DNA of 64,000 nucleotides from Gracilaria domingensis (Eukaryota > Rhodophyta > Florideophyceae > Gracilariales > Gracilariaceae): NCBI GenBank assembly GCA_022539475.1, contig VCMS01000073.1:1-64000 (forward strand). Direction: 5' to 3'. A program made the position numbers and the translations under genes. Under the pieces are notes generated by a model. That model was not told the DNA's origin, did not search any database, and saw only the letters and a program-made list of their open reading frames with translations. Within the stretch, counting starts at the first letter, position 1. Every line of letters begins with the position of its first letter. This document shows, piece after piece, positions 32,560-43,811 of the stretch.

Positions 32560-35500
32560 GGGAGTCTCCAATGGAGAGGCGCCCGAGTCGAGGTCTACGG
32601 CGCCCGAGGGGTCACCGCCTCGCTCCCAGGTCAAAATCCTTTCGAGGAAACAGACCGTCTTAGACGTGGACTCTACCACCATCGGTGTGTTACGTCGCCC
32701 GTGGATACGGTTCAGGAACAACCGGATCCCGGATCGAGTCATGGTAATGGCCAAGCGAAACTACAAGATATTTGCTGACCTTGGCCTATCCACCCAGTAT
32801 ATGGTGCGTCATCTCTCTGTCTTGGATACAGGTGCTGGCCCCAACTTCATTGTTGAGTCGTTACTACCGCCGGAAGTCCGTTGTCGAATCCGCCATGGAC
32901 CCGTCATGGACGTGGCAGATGCTAACAATACCCGTTACAAACGGCTGGAATGGTTTCACTGATTGTCAGGATTGGTAACTGCATCGAGCAGGTAGAATTC
33001 ATGGTCTGCAAGACGCTCGCTGCCCCTGTCATTCTAGGGTGTGACTTTTGCGACAGATATGTCGAAGCCATCCGACCGCGTGCGCGTGAAGCGGAAATGG
33101 AAGATGGTTCGGTTGTACCGATTGTTCGTCGCTCATTAAGCCGAGCGTCAGCTAAGCTGGTACCACTACCCGTTCCTCTACAGGATTTCTCACCTCCGAA
33201 GGAGTCGCCGAAGCTCCGCGTAGCGCGTGCAATTCTATTCCGCCAGAATCCCAGGTTTGGGTCGATGTTACTGCCGCACCGCGTGGTTTGCGGGTTGTTC
33301 AACCATTGAACTCGGTGTACGAGAAGTATCAGGTCGCGTTGGCGAACGGAGTTGTTCAAATCAACAGCGAACACCCGTTTCGGGTTCTGTTAGCCAATGT
33401 TGGCAAGAAACCCCAGTATCTGGTGAAGAACCAAGTAATTGGTACTGTCTTACCGCACCCTACGGCGCTTATCCCTACAAAGGTGACTGCCGCCGAGATG
33501 CTCGGGATTGCTGAAGAACGCACTGGTGTGCTTCCACCTAAGGAGGGGGAGGGAGAATCATCTCGCTCGTCTGCATCGGACCAGTCTCAGACGGTTGAAC
33601 ACACGAATGACTCGGAAGTTAGGACCGTTCCTACGAGTTATGACAAGATTGACCCTATCAAGAAGTTAGAAGAATTGAATCTCGGTCATGTACCGGTTTC
33701 ACACCGTGAGAAGTTGCGCAACATGTTGGGAAAGTTTACACCAATGTGGGATGGTTCCTTTGGAGAGGTTTCAACTACGGAACACCGGATTGACCTCCTG
33801 CCGGAGACCAAGCCGATTTCTCAGCACCCTTACAGAGCAGGCCCGAAAGCACGGGAAGAGGAAGAGTTTCAGATCAACAAAATGCTCCGCGCTGGCGTGA
33901 TAGAACCGGCTCAGTCGCCGTGGGCATCTTCAGTTGTACTAGCTCCGAAACACGATGGGTCCTGGCGCTTTTGTATCGACTATCGTCGCTTGAACGATGT
34001 CACCGTCAAAGACGTGTACCCTATACCTCGTATGGACGAGTATATCGACTCGCTTGGCGATGCTACTGTGTTCTCCACTTTGGATGCAAACTGCGGGTAC
34101 TGGCAAGTACCAGTTAGACCGGAAAACCGTGACAAGACCGCGTTTACCTGTCATTCAGGACTATACCGCTTTAAGCGTATGCCGTTGGGGTAACGAACGC
34201 CCCCGCTACGTTTCAGCGTGCTCTGGACATTTTGTTAGCTCGCTTCAAATGGCGGAGTAGCTTGGTATACTCCGATGACATCATCGTGTTTTCCAACAGT
34301 TTGGACGATCACCTCGAACATGTTCGGGAGATAATGACCGCTTTGCGGGATGCTGGAATTACTCTCAAATTGAGGAAGTGTGAGTTTTTCACTGACTCAG
34401 TGAAGTATCTGGGCCATGTCATACGACCAGGACGGTTACTGATCGAGGAAGCTCGCGTGAAGTCCCTCAAAGAGGCGAAGCACCCCACTACACAGACAGA
34501 GCTACGCTCCTTTCTGGGGCTATGCAACGTTTATAGACGGTTCATTTTCCGCTTCGCGAAGATCGCGGGACCGCTCAACGAACTCCTGAAGAAGGGACAA
34601 CCGCCCAAATTGGGACCACTTACCCGCACGCAATTGGAGGCTTTCAACTCTCTTAAAGAGGCTGTTACTACGGCACCCGTGTTAGCGTTACCGAAGAACG
34701 GGTTGCCGTACACCGTGGATACGGATTCGAGCGATTACGAGATTGGCTGTGCTCTCTTTCAGACTACACTCGAAGGGGAACGCAAACCAATTGGATATTG
34801 GTCTCGTACACTCAACGTGCACGAGCGCAATTACTCGGTATCCGAGAAGGACTGTCTCGCCATGGTATGGGCTTTGCAGACTCTACGACCATATCTTATG
34901 GGTGTGCACTTTACCGTCAATACGGATCATTCCGCATTGCGTTGGTTAATGTCAGTCACGGAGCCTTCCGGACGCTTAATGCGTTGGCGTCTTCGGCTTG
35001 CCGAGTTTGACTACGAGGTCACCTATAAGAAGGGTTGTTTAAACGCGCAAGCGGATGCTCTTTCACGTTTAGGAACGGAAGGTGAAGCTTTAACCGTCGA
35101 TGACGAGGATGAAGATATCCCCTGTTTCCTCATGGAGGAGGGTGATGAGGACTACTACATCGTGTCGGACGACATCTGCGATGATTTGCTCGTCGCAGAC
35201 GGTGAACACCCGGAATCCGGTACATTCGTCCCCATTAATCCAGAAGAGCTGGTGCGGGAGCAGCAATCTGACCCGTTCCGTACGAGGATACGCGCCCAGA
35301 TTAATGGCGGTGCGAAGATCCCCTTTGGGGTTAATTCTCAAGGTTACCTCCTCAGAGTTGCTCGTTCTACCCCGCAGATTGTGGTTCCTCACTCCTTACA
35401 AACAAGGGTATTGCATCTCTCGCATCACTCGCGGATGGCTTCCCATTCGAGTGCTAAGCGGTTACACACGACACTGCGTCGGGATATCTACTCGCACGCG

Positions 35501-36712
35501 TTAGCGTTGGACTGCTACACCATCGTGAAGGCGTGTACACATTGTGCTCGCAAGCCAGTTAAACAGCGTCGCCATGCGAAGAAACTAACACTTTTCCCCG
35601 CAAGGGCGCCGTTGGAGTTTATTGCCATCGATATACTCGGTGAGTTCTTGCGTACTTCTCGAGGAAATCTGTTCTTACTCGTTACTACGGATAGATTCAG
35701 TAAGCTAGTCCGGATAGTTCCGTTGAAGTCGATTACAGCACGCAGTGTTGCGGAGGCATTCGTTCGCCATTGGGTTATGGTCTACGGTCCCCCGGTCAAT
35801 CTCCTTTCGGGTAATGGTCCGCAGTTTACTGCGCGTTTCTTCCAGGATGTCTGTCGGATACTCGACGTGAAGAATCTCTTCACGACGACGTATCATATCC
35901 AATGCAATGGGCAAGTCGAACTGTGTAACCGGACAATGCTCTCCGCGTTGCGGGCTTATACTGTTGAACACCCGAAAACTTGGGATCTCTACACGGATAC
36001 CGTGACGTATGCGTATAATACGCAAGCTCACAGAGTAACTGGTTTATCGCTCTTTGAGCTCGTGCTCTCACGGACACCACCGCCAGTTGCGGTTGAACCA
36101 TCAGCAAAGCTGGATACGTCACCGTCAATACGGGATCACTACTTGCAATGGAAGCAGTGGCTATCCGCAATGGTACCTGTCGCCTGGTCGTCAATGGCGA
36201 GAGCACAACACGCCTACAGGCGGAACTTTGATGCCCGGGTACGGAGACCACTACCGCCACTGAAAGTGGGAAACCTCGCCTTTGTCAGGAAGGAGTACTA
36301 CAACCTTGAAAAGGAGAGGCGCCACAAGCTTTCAACCATCGCTGATGGTCCATACCGCGTTATTAGCGTGAATACAGACACAATCGTACTGGAAGTTAGC
36401 GACGCTCATGAGCGTTTCTCCCGCGATCGCGTTGTGCAGGGCCCAACCGTGCACACGGAAGTAGTTTCGGATTCACAGCAAGAAGCTGGACAGACACAGA
36501 ACCGAGAAATCTCGTCGCAGAACACTAAACCTACTGTGGGGCTTCGCCACCCTGCAAGGGGTCTCGCAGAGGTACCGATTATATCGTCGCAAGCCGAGAT
36601 ATCGGAACATACACCGCTGGTGAAATCGCGTTTCACAGCGTCTATTACACCGTCAACAGACGTGATGACCGCTCCCCGTAACGCTCCACCTAAGGAGGGG
36701 GAGGAGGATTGA
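32560..36712 (+). mobile_element. Element C pol region (PR, RT, RNase H, IN)
   Basis: Protease (VLDTGAGPNFI) lies near 32.8 kb, reverse transcriptase (FCIDYRRLN) from about 33.9 kb, and RNase H (YTVDTDSSDYEIGC) near 34.7 kb. Integrase lies at about 35.5-36.2 kb and the GPF/Y-like module at about 36.3 kb. Sequence is close to element B and, in the reverse transcriptase, about 85% like element A at protein level by eye. The region is broken in about five places. Confidence 0.88.
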
Positions 36713-36739
36713 CGCGTCGTCGCGGAGAGTGAGTTACCG

Positions 36740-38083
36740 GTGTCGCTACCGTCGCAGCACCGTGATTCACGGGAAGATAATGAAGAGGAGGCGGAGTCGC
36801 CTCAGAACACCGTCGAAGACGTAGTTGCTACGGACACCGCTGTCAGTGGGAAGGATCACCCGCTATCGCGTGTTGAGGCCGCGAAGGACGCGCTGCAGTC
36901 GGCCGCTGTCCCGCAGAACTCCGCGGAGGATGCCCAACCTTTTACGAAGGATCGCGACCTCTCTGAAGGATACCGCACGCAACGAACGCACTCGAGGTTG
37001 TCCCAGGATACTGGTATCGCTCACCCGCTTGGGGAATTGTCGCCAGAACACGCGCCCATCGCCTCGTCGGCGCAGGACGCGGAGCATGCTCTCGTTCGCG
37101 ACGTTACCACGGCAAGGCCGAAAGTTGATCAAGAACACTCGACTTCTCGGCAGAGTGAGGCTACAGCGAAGCTGGGTACTGTATCACGGAGTATTCCGGA
37201 CGCGCAGTCGCCGCAAACCGTCGCTGACGACCGCCATATACCGCCTTCACGGGCGCGCGCTAAGGAAGTCACGGCAGATCCCGGTACCTTAGACACTGCA
37301 GAGCAGAAAGAAGAGAAGACGCTCGCTGAAGCGAAGATCACACACCCCGGTTCGGGTAATGGTAGTGCACCGTTGCAACCAGCCGTGGGGAAGTCGCAAG
37401 TCGCACGTCATGACGTTTCGATAAGTCATGACGGCGCACCGCTCGTTGGAGATACGGATTACAGCCCTGATTTAGGGAAAACGCACACTGCAGCTGCAGG
37501 AGCGCTTGCGCACCACAAATCTTGGGGCGCGCAGCGCGCGCCACACAGTGGGCCAATCACAGCTCGTGGCAGTGCCACCACCGCGAACCGTCGCGTGTCG
37601 TCACGTGAACCGGCACGTGCCGTGGTGAACAATCCGCCTCCGCGTCCGCCTTCACCGTCAAGACGGCAACTACCGCGTGAAATAGCCGTTCGCGGACCCA
37701 CCGAAACGGCGAAGCTGCTTGAAGAAGCCCGGAAACGGGAAGTGAACACTCAACAGAGGACACGTTCACCGCCGAAGGCGTCAGTCGAGACTCACAGCAC
37801 CGCTGATGACGAAGTTACGGCACCGCCGCAGCGCGCTGACGACCCTTCGCAGGAAGAGCTCGAGCGGGGCGTATACTCGAAAGAGTTCGTCGTAGACCAC
37901 ATCGTGGGACACAGTTGGAACCCGAAGGGGTATGCTCAGTACCAGGTACGCTGGGACGGCTATCCGCCGTCGCGGGATTCGGACGAACCCGTGGAGCACC
38001 TACCCCGATCGAAGATCGTGCAGTACCATCGTCGAACTAACACGGCGTTGCCGGCTAACCTACATCAAGCGATGGTCGGATAA
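36740..38083 (+). CDS. Element C linker and distal chromodomain
   Basis: An open stretch of about 447 residues. Some 370 residues of low-complexity Ser/Thr/Glu/Asp/Pro-rich sequence are followed by a chromodomain (FVVDHIVGHSW, YQVRWDGY, DEPVEHLPRS) near 37.87-38.05 kb. Most chromoviruses place the chromodomain directly after integrase; here it is far downstream. Confidence 0.75.
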   Translation: MSLPSQHRDSREDNEEEAESPQNTVEDVVATDTAVSGKDHPLSRVEAAKDALQSAAVPQNSAEDAQPFTKDRDLSEGYRTQRTHSRLSQDTGIAHPLGELSPEHAPIASSAQDAEHALVRDVTTARPKVDQEHSTSRQSEATAKLGTVSRSIPDAQSPQTVADDRHIPPSRARAKEVTADPGTLDTAEQKEEKTLAEAKITHPGSGNGSAPLQPAVGKSQVARHDVSISHDGAPLVGDTDYSPDLGKTHTAAAGALAHHKSWGAQRAPHSGPITARGSATTANRRVSSREPARAVVNNPPPRPPSPSRRQLPREIAVRGPTETAKLLEEARKREVNTQQRTRSPPKASVETHSTADDEVTAPPQRADDPSQEELERGVYSKEFVVDHIVGHSWNPKGYAQYQVRWDGYPPSRDSDEPVEHLPRSKIVQYHRRTNTALPANLHQAMVG

Positions 38084-38557
38084 CACACGTCGTTGGAGAC
38101 GGAGGCTTATCGCGTACCGCGCACGAACGGTCCTACGAACGACAACACTCAATCGAGGAACACTGCGACAACCTCCAGAGGAGTACTGTACCGCTACTCG
38201 CGTGGTGAGGAGACACTCTATGGAGAGGACAGTTGAAGTTCGAACAGTCATGCTCTCAGGAAGAGGAGACGATAGATACACTCGAAAGAGGAAGAAGACT
38301 CTATGAAGAGGAAATGAAGCTCAGAAGAGAAAGAAGAACTCTATGAAGAGGAAATGGAAACTCGTAAGAGGAGGATTACCCCGAAAGGGAGAAGTTATGA
38401 AGTATGTACCTTGAGAAAGGAAAGAAGCCTTGAAGTTAAGAGAAGTCACAGTTTTACTGGTTATCGTAACTATGTTGCGGCTCGCTACTCGAGCCCGCAA
38501 CTGCCTAGCTAATGGGTATTACCCAGGGGGGACTCCATGGAGGAGAAGTTGCACGAG

Positions 38558-40585
38558 TTACTCGGAACCAGGCTGATTGTTCGCGCTCGCGAGCTGCGCG
38601 AGGAGAGCATCGCGCATTTGCGAAACGTCCCCCGACGCCGCGTCGGAAGCACCAGCCTCGCTGAGGAACTGAGCAATCACGGCAGCCCGTACTTCATCAG
38701 AGATACCCGCGTTCGCGGCTTCGTTCGGCGCAGCCGACGCCGCCATCGCAGAATGGGCAGCACTCTCCTCTGGAGTCGAGACAACCACTGGTGTGGGTAC
38801 AGGAACCGCTTGAGGCGCAGAAGGAACATTCACCGGGCTCGACAAGGCCGCGTTAGCACCCGCTTGGGGACCTGGCACTGCTGAAGCAGGCACTGTCCCC
38901 TCCACCGGAGCTGCCGCGAAGTCGTCGTCGCCGTACTCGTCACCGTCATTGGGAGCGTCGTCAACCATGACGTTCTGGTCCCCAACAGGGTGGAAGAACT
39001 CATCAGTTATGATGAAGCCCGTAGGGTGCCCCGGAGGGATGACTCGCTCGGCGTTCCGAAGGAGCTCCGCCTCGGCGTTGGTAATCGGCACCCGTGTCCA
39101 GGGGTCGTAATAGATGTAATCACCCGACAGTGGGGACCGGCGACCCGGAGACCGATCAATAGCGGAATCGCCTTCGTCCCGCGCGCTCTGCGAAAGAGGA
39201 ACCTGACTCCAGTCGACGCCATCGACCACTCGCAAGAGGCACATGACTTCCGAGAAGTTTCCATTACCGCCAAGCGGGATGGTGAGATCCAAGGCTCGGA
39301 TGAGTTGCCGCAAGCGCGGGGGAATGAACCACAGTCGATACTGGTCATATACCTCGTTGAGGAGATACACCGCTGTTCGCGCCGCCCACTCCGCGAGGAC
39401 AACGCTCCACCATCCCGTAAACGGGTTTATCAGGAGCCTACTACCCACATACGTGAGACAGGGGGGGAGTTCCACGTAGCAGCCACGGCAGACCTCCACA
39501 GACGCCCACACAAAGGGGAGAGGAACATATCTCCCACGCATGTGGTGCGGACGAATCCGGTTTGACTCCGTGTTTTGATACGGGATAAGGTAACCCCTTC
39601 GGGAGCGGGCACATCGTTCGGGACGGATCATTGTTTGAAGGTAGTTGGACCGCGGCACGCGTGGGAGATATCGAAATTCTGCACGCAGGAGCGGACGGGT
39701 CCAGCACAGGAGATCTTGGTGAACGGGGACGTTCTGGTAACGCTCCACCACACCGGCGAGCCGGGCCAGATTCTCTCCATATTGGATTTCGCCGAGTGTT
39801 CGGAAGAAGGCCACGTCGAAACGGAAGTTCGCCGGAATCGGGCGCTCTGAGTACGTGCGAAACATTCGCATGTGCGCTACGCGAACCATGGCCACCCGGG
39901 CGGAGTTGTGCGACTGACCACGATGGTGGACGAGCGCGTTGGTAGGCACGGTAATCCGGTTATGCCAGTCGAACGTCACCGTCATCCAGACGTGCACGCC
40001 TCCTGGGAGGTGACCACTGCCATCGGCATACGCCTCGACGAAGGAACGATTGGTCACGCCTTGCGGATGAAACCACGGAGCCCGTAAGAACGGTGTGGGA
40101 TTGCTGCGAGGGTCGACGTTGTCGAGTTCGTCATACGACGCCCACGCGCCCGCATGCGGGTTGACTACCGGTTGGACCGGGACAGCAGGAGCGATCCAGT
40201 TCCACTGCGGTACAGACGCCGGGGGCGGAAGTTCACCACCCGTTTGGAGAAGAGGCGCCGTGTGAAATCCCGGATTAACCGGTTGCGGAAACGGAACGCC
40301 AGCGGAAGACGGCTGTGAGAGAGGCACTCCAGAGGAGAAAGGGTGTGAAGGCCCAGCGAAACCACCAACGTATTGGTTCTGAGACCCGCCAGGCGGTTGG
40401 TTGCTACCCTGATTCGGGTTCGGCATCGCAGGAAGCGCGCGAGGAAGAGACGAAAGCGCTGGAAGCGAGAGAGAAGGGAGAGCGCGCCGAGGTATCGGAG
40501 GAGACACTACCGCAGTACGCGTGGAGAGGGGTTGACCGGAGTCGCCGTTAGAAGAGACCAGGGAGGCCGGATTGGAGACCGTCAT
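38558..40585 (-). CDS. Antisense accessory gene of element C, unknown function
   Basis: 675 codons on the strand opposite to gag-pol; the start is ATG 40585, exactly 79 nt from the 3' LTR edge, as in element A. A Pro/Ser/Gln-rich N-terminal part of about 150 residues is followed by the conserved core: RAPWFHPQGV, LRAEFRYLPR, SRRGYLIPYQN, ELPPCLTYVGSRL, AEWAART, IPPRLRQLIRALDL, DGVDWSQVP and DYIYYDPW. The tail is acidic, then Ala/Pro-rich. Roughly half the core positions match the element A protein by eye, while the low-complexity ends do not align. No known family is recognised. It converges on the sense pol genes, with a purine-rich stretch of about 470 bp between the two stop codons. Confidence 0.8.
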   Translation of the reverse strand: MTVSNPASLVSSNGDSGQPLSTRTAVVSPPIPRRALPSLSLPALSSLPRALPAMPNPNQGSNQPPGGSQNQYVGGFAGPSHPFSSGVPLSQPSSAGVPFPQPVNPGFHTAPLLQTGGELPPPASVPQWNWIAPAVPVQPVVNPHAGAWASYDELDNVDPRSNPTPFLRAPWFHPQGVTNRSFVEAYADGSGHLPGGVHVWMTVTFDWHNRITVPTNALVHHRGQSHNSARVAMVRVAHMRMFRTYSERPIPANFRFDVAFFRTLGEIQYGENLARLAGVVERYQNVPVHQDLLCWTRPLLRAEFRYLPRVPRSNYLQTMIRPERCARSRRGYLIPYQNTESNRIRPHHMRGRYVPLPFVWASVEVCRGCYVELPPCLTYVGSRLLINPFTGWWSVVLAEWAARTAVYLLNEVYDQYRLWFIPPRLRQLIRALDLTIPLGGNGNFSEVMCLLRVVDGVDWSQVPLSQSARDEGDSAIDRSPGRRSPLSGDYIYYDPWTRVPITNAEAELLRNAERVIPPGHPTGFIITDEFFHPVGDQNVMVDDAPNDGDEYGDDDFAAAPVEGTVPASAVPGPQAGANAALSSPVNVPSAPQAVPVPTPVVVSTPEESAAHSAMAASAAPNEAANAGISDEVRAAVIAQFLSEAGASDAASGDVSQMRDALLAQLASANNQPGSE

Positions 40586-40649
40586 GCCAACGTGCTTAAA
40601 TACACTCCAGAGGAGGAAAGCGAAACCGCTCGCGGGGTCGTCTCGCACC

Positions 40650-40664
40650 TTAAGGAGGGGGAAA
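40650..40664 (+). other. Element C polypurine tract
   Basis: TTAAGGAGGGGGAAA directly before the 3' LTR, nearly the same as the tract of element A. It primes plus-strand synthesis in LTR elements. Confidence 0.8.
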
Positions 40665-41483
40665 TGTAGTGCAACGCGATTGCGGGACTCCTTCGCTGAT
40701 GCGATTCATAACATGCACGGCGATGCCGGGAGGTGGTGGCACACAGTATGAGTAACTGGTGAGATCAGCCCATTCTTGGGTATACTTAATATTAGAATTA
40801 GTGTTATGAGGTGCACGGCCTAGCCGGTGAGTCACACACGTGTGGGAGGTTTGCACCCATTCATTGGGGTATTTGAAGTAGGTATTTCTAGCATATCTGC
40901 TGTACCGCACTGACAGTGGGCCAACCTACTGCAGTACTTAGTAGGTTGAGCCGCACCCATTGCTGGGGAAGTAAACGAACCCAACCGAGTGTTCGGCTCT
41001 AACTTACCACCCCCCGGTGTGTGATAGCCTCCTTGCGGAGAGTCGCCACCGTGTGTCGGGTACGGTATCCGCCTCGCGGCATCATCAACACCATTACCGG
41101 TTTAGCGTGTTTACTTTGTGTGTGTTTTCTTTATTTCTGTCGCTGTTATACAGGTAGCACTACTTGGTGTACCGGTGCATACCGTTCGTGGCTCGACACA
41201 CTCGCGTGGGTTATTACCGCTCTCGCGTGTGATCGCCACACTCGTGGGTACCGCGTGCTACGCACGTGACGCTACTGCCGACTTGTGTTGTGTGTTCTCT
41301 ACCGCTGGACGCCTCTTCTTCGCAGCTTCGCTCCCTCCATTACTTGGGAACGGTCGACCCCGGTCTTACACCCAGCATTGCGGTGTCGTACCTGTGGAAG
41401 CGCTCTACTGCTGGGCTCGCCTCCTGAGAGAGGGTCTGAACTGCCTTTGCGTGTCTTTCCCCATCGCTGGGTTTTGCAAAACA
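40665..41483 (+). repeat. Element C 3' LTR
   Basis: 819 bp from TGTAGTGC to GCAAAACA, the same length as the 5' LTR and differing from it at about 30 sites. It is followed by the target duplication GTAAT. Confidence 0.92.
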
Positions 41484-41488
41484 GTAAT

Positions 41489-42034
41489 AGGCCACGCCAG
41501 TATGTCGAGCCACGAATGGTATGGACCGGTACACCAAGTAGTGCTACCTGTATAACAAGGACAGAAATAAAGAAAACACACAAAAAGTAAACACGCGAAA
41601 GCGGTAGTGGTGTTAATGGTGTCACGAGGCGAATGATAAACCCTGCACAAGGTGTCGACTCTCCAGGAGGAGGATACCAGTCACCAAGGGTGAAATATTA
41701 GAGCCGAACACTCGGTTGTTCTGTTTACTTTCCCAGCAATGGGTGCAGCTAAACCTAATACGTACTGTAGTAGGTTGGCCTACTGTCAGTGCGGTATCGC
41801 AGCTATGCTTCAAATATCTTTATCAAATACCCCAATGAATGGGTGCAAACCCCCCACACGTGTGTGACTCACCAGCTAGGCCGTGACCCTCATAACACTA
41901 ATTATAATATTAAGTATACCCAAAAATGGGCTGATCTCACCAGTTATTCATACTGTGGGCCACCATTTCCCGGTATAGCCGTGCGTATTATGAATCGCAT
42001 CTGCGAAGGAGTCCCGCAATCGCGTTGCACTACA
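41489..42034 (-). repeat. Element B right LTR, second part
   Basis: 546 bp resuming the LTR interrupted by element C and ending GCACTACA. With the first part the LTR is about 805 bp. Its distal part resembles the U3 of element C, unlike the left LTR at 18016-18778. Confidence 0.85.
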
Positions 42035-43811
42035 CTATCGTCAGCCGGTTACGTAGCTTAATACTCTCAAGGTTATAAAATCATGTGGTATCGGTGTACC
42101 TATTTTCTCCGTACCTTTGTAGGACATCTGTTGTTGATGTTAAGAGGTACAAGTCATACTGAGAAGCTCAGACTAGAAAAACACGTGCTTGTTCGCAGCA
42201 AATAGTGTTGCTGTAGTTATGGAGCTCGATTTATCCCGCTTCAAGGTTATAGTCTCGCTTTATACACAGTGGTGGGAAGGATGTTAATGTGGTGTGCCGG
42301 TAGTAGTTTTTTTTGTTGTGCCTTGTTTTCCGTCGAACTTTGTTGCGAGACAATCTTTTGTATTGGTTTGGATTTGTGATTGACACTACCAGCTCATATG
42401 AAAGCTTACCACTACGCCTACGGCTTGCAGTAAAATTTTTTTACGTATATCTAGCAGTCTTTTTGCTCTTATAAATGGGTTAGAGTGGCACAGAAGACTC
42501 TATCACTGTGGTACCTTTTTTTTGAATACATCCGCTTCTGGATAGTGTGATGGGTTTATCTTCTTCCTAGTTTGCCTTACAAATTTCAACCTATAGTTTT
42601 TAAGTTAAAGGACTGTTACCTAAACAAGAATGTAGAAAATTGAAAAAAACCTCGAACTGCCATCGATGCCATGAGACTGTACATTGGCTTTACGATGCAT
42701 TTAAATGTTTGTATTACGCTTTAGACCAAAATGTAGATCGTAATGCACGGCCTCTAAAAGCACTCAAACCGTCAGCCAATATCTGTATCCTTCTTGATGA
42801 AGGTATTTGAAATGTGATTTTATACTTGCTTAAGTACTATATTTATATTGGAATTGACATTATTATGGAATTTATTATTTTTATGAATTACGATACACAT
42901 GCAATACAAAGATTGAAATTATACTATTTATAAGATTTATAAAAAAGAAATGTGAGAAATATTTGGTTTAAGCCAAAGGAGGTAAGTATGAAATATTATT
43001 AAAAATATTAGGATAACCAAGCTTTATCTAGCAATTTTGTTCTAATCAACGGCGATCTTTGTTTTTGGGAGAGAAGACATAGAGCGTGCAACTGTTATAA
43101 GGCTCTGCGGCACAGTACAGTTGCAACTGTACGCGTTGAGTTCCACTTATCAGGACAAAGCTGCTCCAGGGGCGGAAGTGGAGGGCGAAGAAGCGAGGAG
43201 GGCAGCGGCTGGCCAAAGACACGAACAACTGCAGCGGTGGTTGGAGAAGCGAGAACGGCAGCGTCTGGCCAAAGACACGAACAACAGCAGCGGCTGGTGT
43301 TCAGACGACGGCGGAGCAAAGGCGGTGGAGTGCGCGAATGCTTAGGCTATAGGTGCAGGCGCCGCTGGCGCTGTAAAGATCTGCCTCCCACGCACTGCCG
43401 TTCCGATAAATCTTCTTCTGCGTACCTCGAAATTCCATTCTCTATATATATTTAATTATTATGATTAGACTATTACATGGCCAATTACGTGGCTACCAAA
43501 TTATTATGCGGTCTTCTCCGCCTTTTTATTAGTAGTGTAAAAGGGATAGAACTTGCTGTGGTCTACCAGTAGAGTTTATCCAAGCCCAATTACAACCACC
43601 ATCTTTATAAAGGAGCGCATTAGCTGAATGATTCGATGTGTTCTGCTCTTGCCAGTTCAACTGCAGATAAACCTTCCCCAATTAGTCCAGTTAACTCAAA
43701 ATGAGGGGAAAGTCAACGTAGTGAACACATTTCGGTTCGCGAAAAGCTGTTGACTACTTGCTCTACATAAAATTTAAAAGAACAAGAAAAGAAGCTGAAG
43801 ATATTCTCTCT
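42035..43811. other. AT-rich intergenic stretch, no gene seen
   Basis: From 42.0 to 43.1 kb the sequence is markedly AT-rich, with T and A runs, and no frame looks coding. A small GC-rich island at 43.1-43.4 kb contains a short tandem duplication. The rest is the 3' flank of the hydrolase gene. I find no continuation of the Harbinger transposase here. Confidence 0.6.
43201..43312. repeat. Two-copy 56-bp tandem repeat
   Basis: A unit starting GGCAGCGGCTGGCCAAAGAC at 43201 recurs at 43257 with few changes, including the shared core GGCCAAAGACACGAACAAC. No protein-coding meaning is evident. Confidence 0.6.

Larger units (their letters stand above)
29213..41483 (+). mobile_element. Element C: chromodomain Ty3/Gypsy retrotransposon nested in B
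   Basis: 12,271 bp in plus orientation, flanked by the perfect 5-bp duplication GTAAT (29208-29212 and 41484-41488), inside the right LTR of element B. LTRs are 819 bp each (TG...CA) with about 30 differences by eye, near 4%, so it is clearly older than element A. Order: 5' LTR, primer site, gag, protease, RT-RNase H, integrase, long linker with chromodomain, an opposite-strand gene, polypurine tract, 3' LTR. Gag and the antisense gene are open; the pol region has about five breaks. Confidence 0.93.

Noticed and set aside
42035-42400. Missing C-terminus of the Harbinger transposase after the right LTR
   Set aside because: None of the frames just after 42034 resembles the expected end of the transposase.
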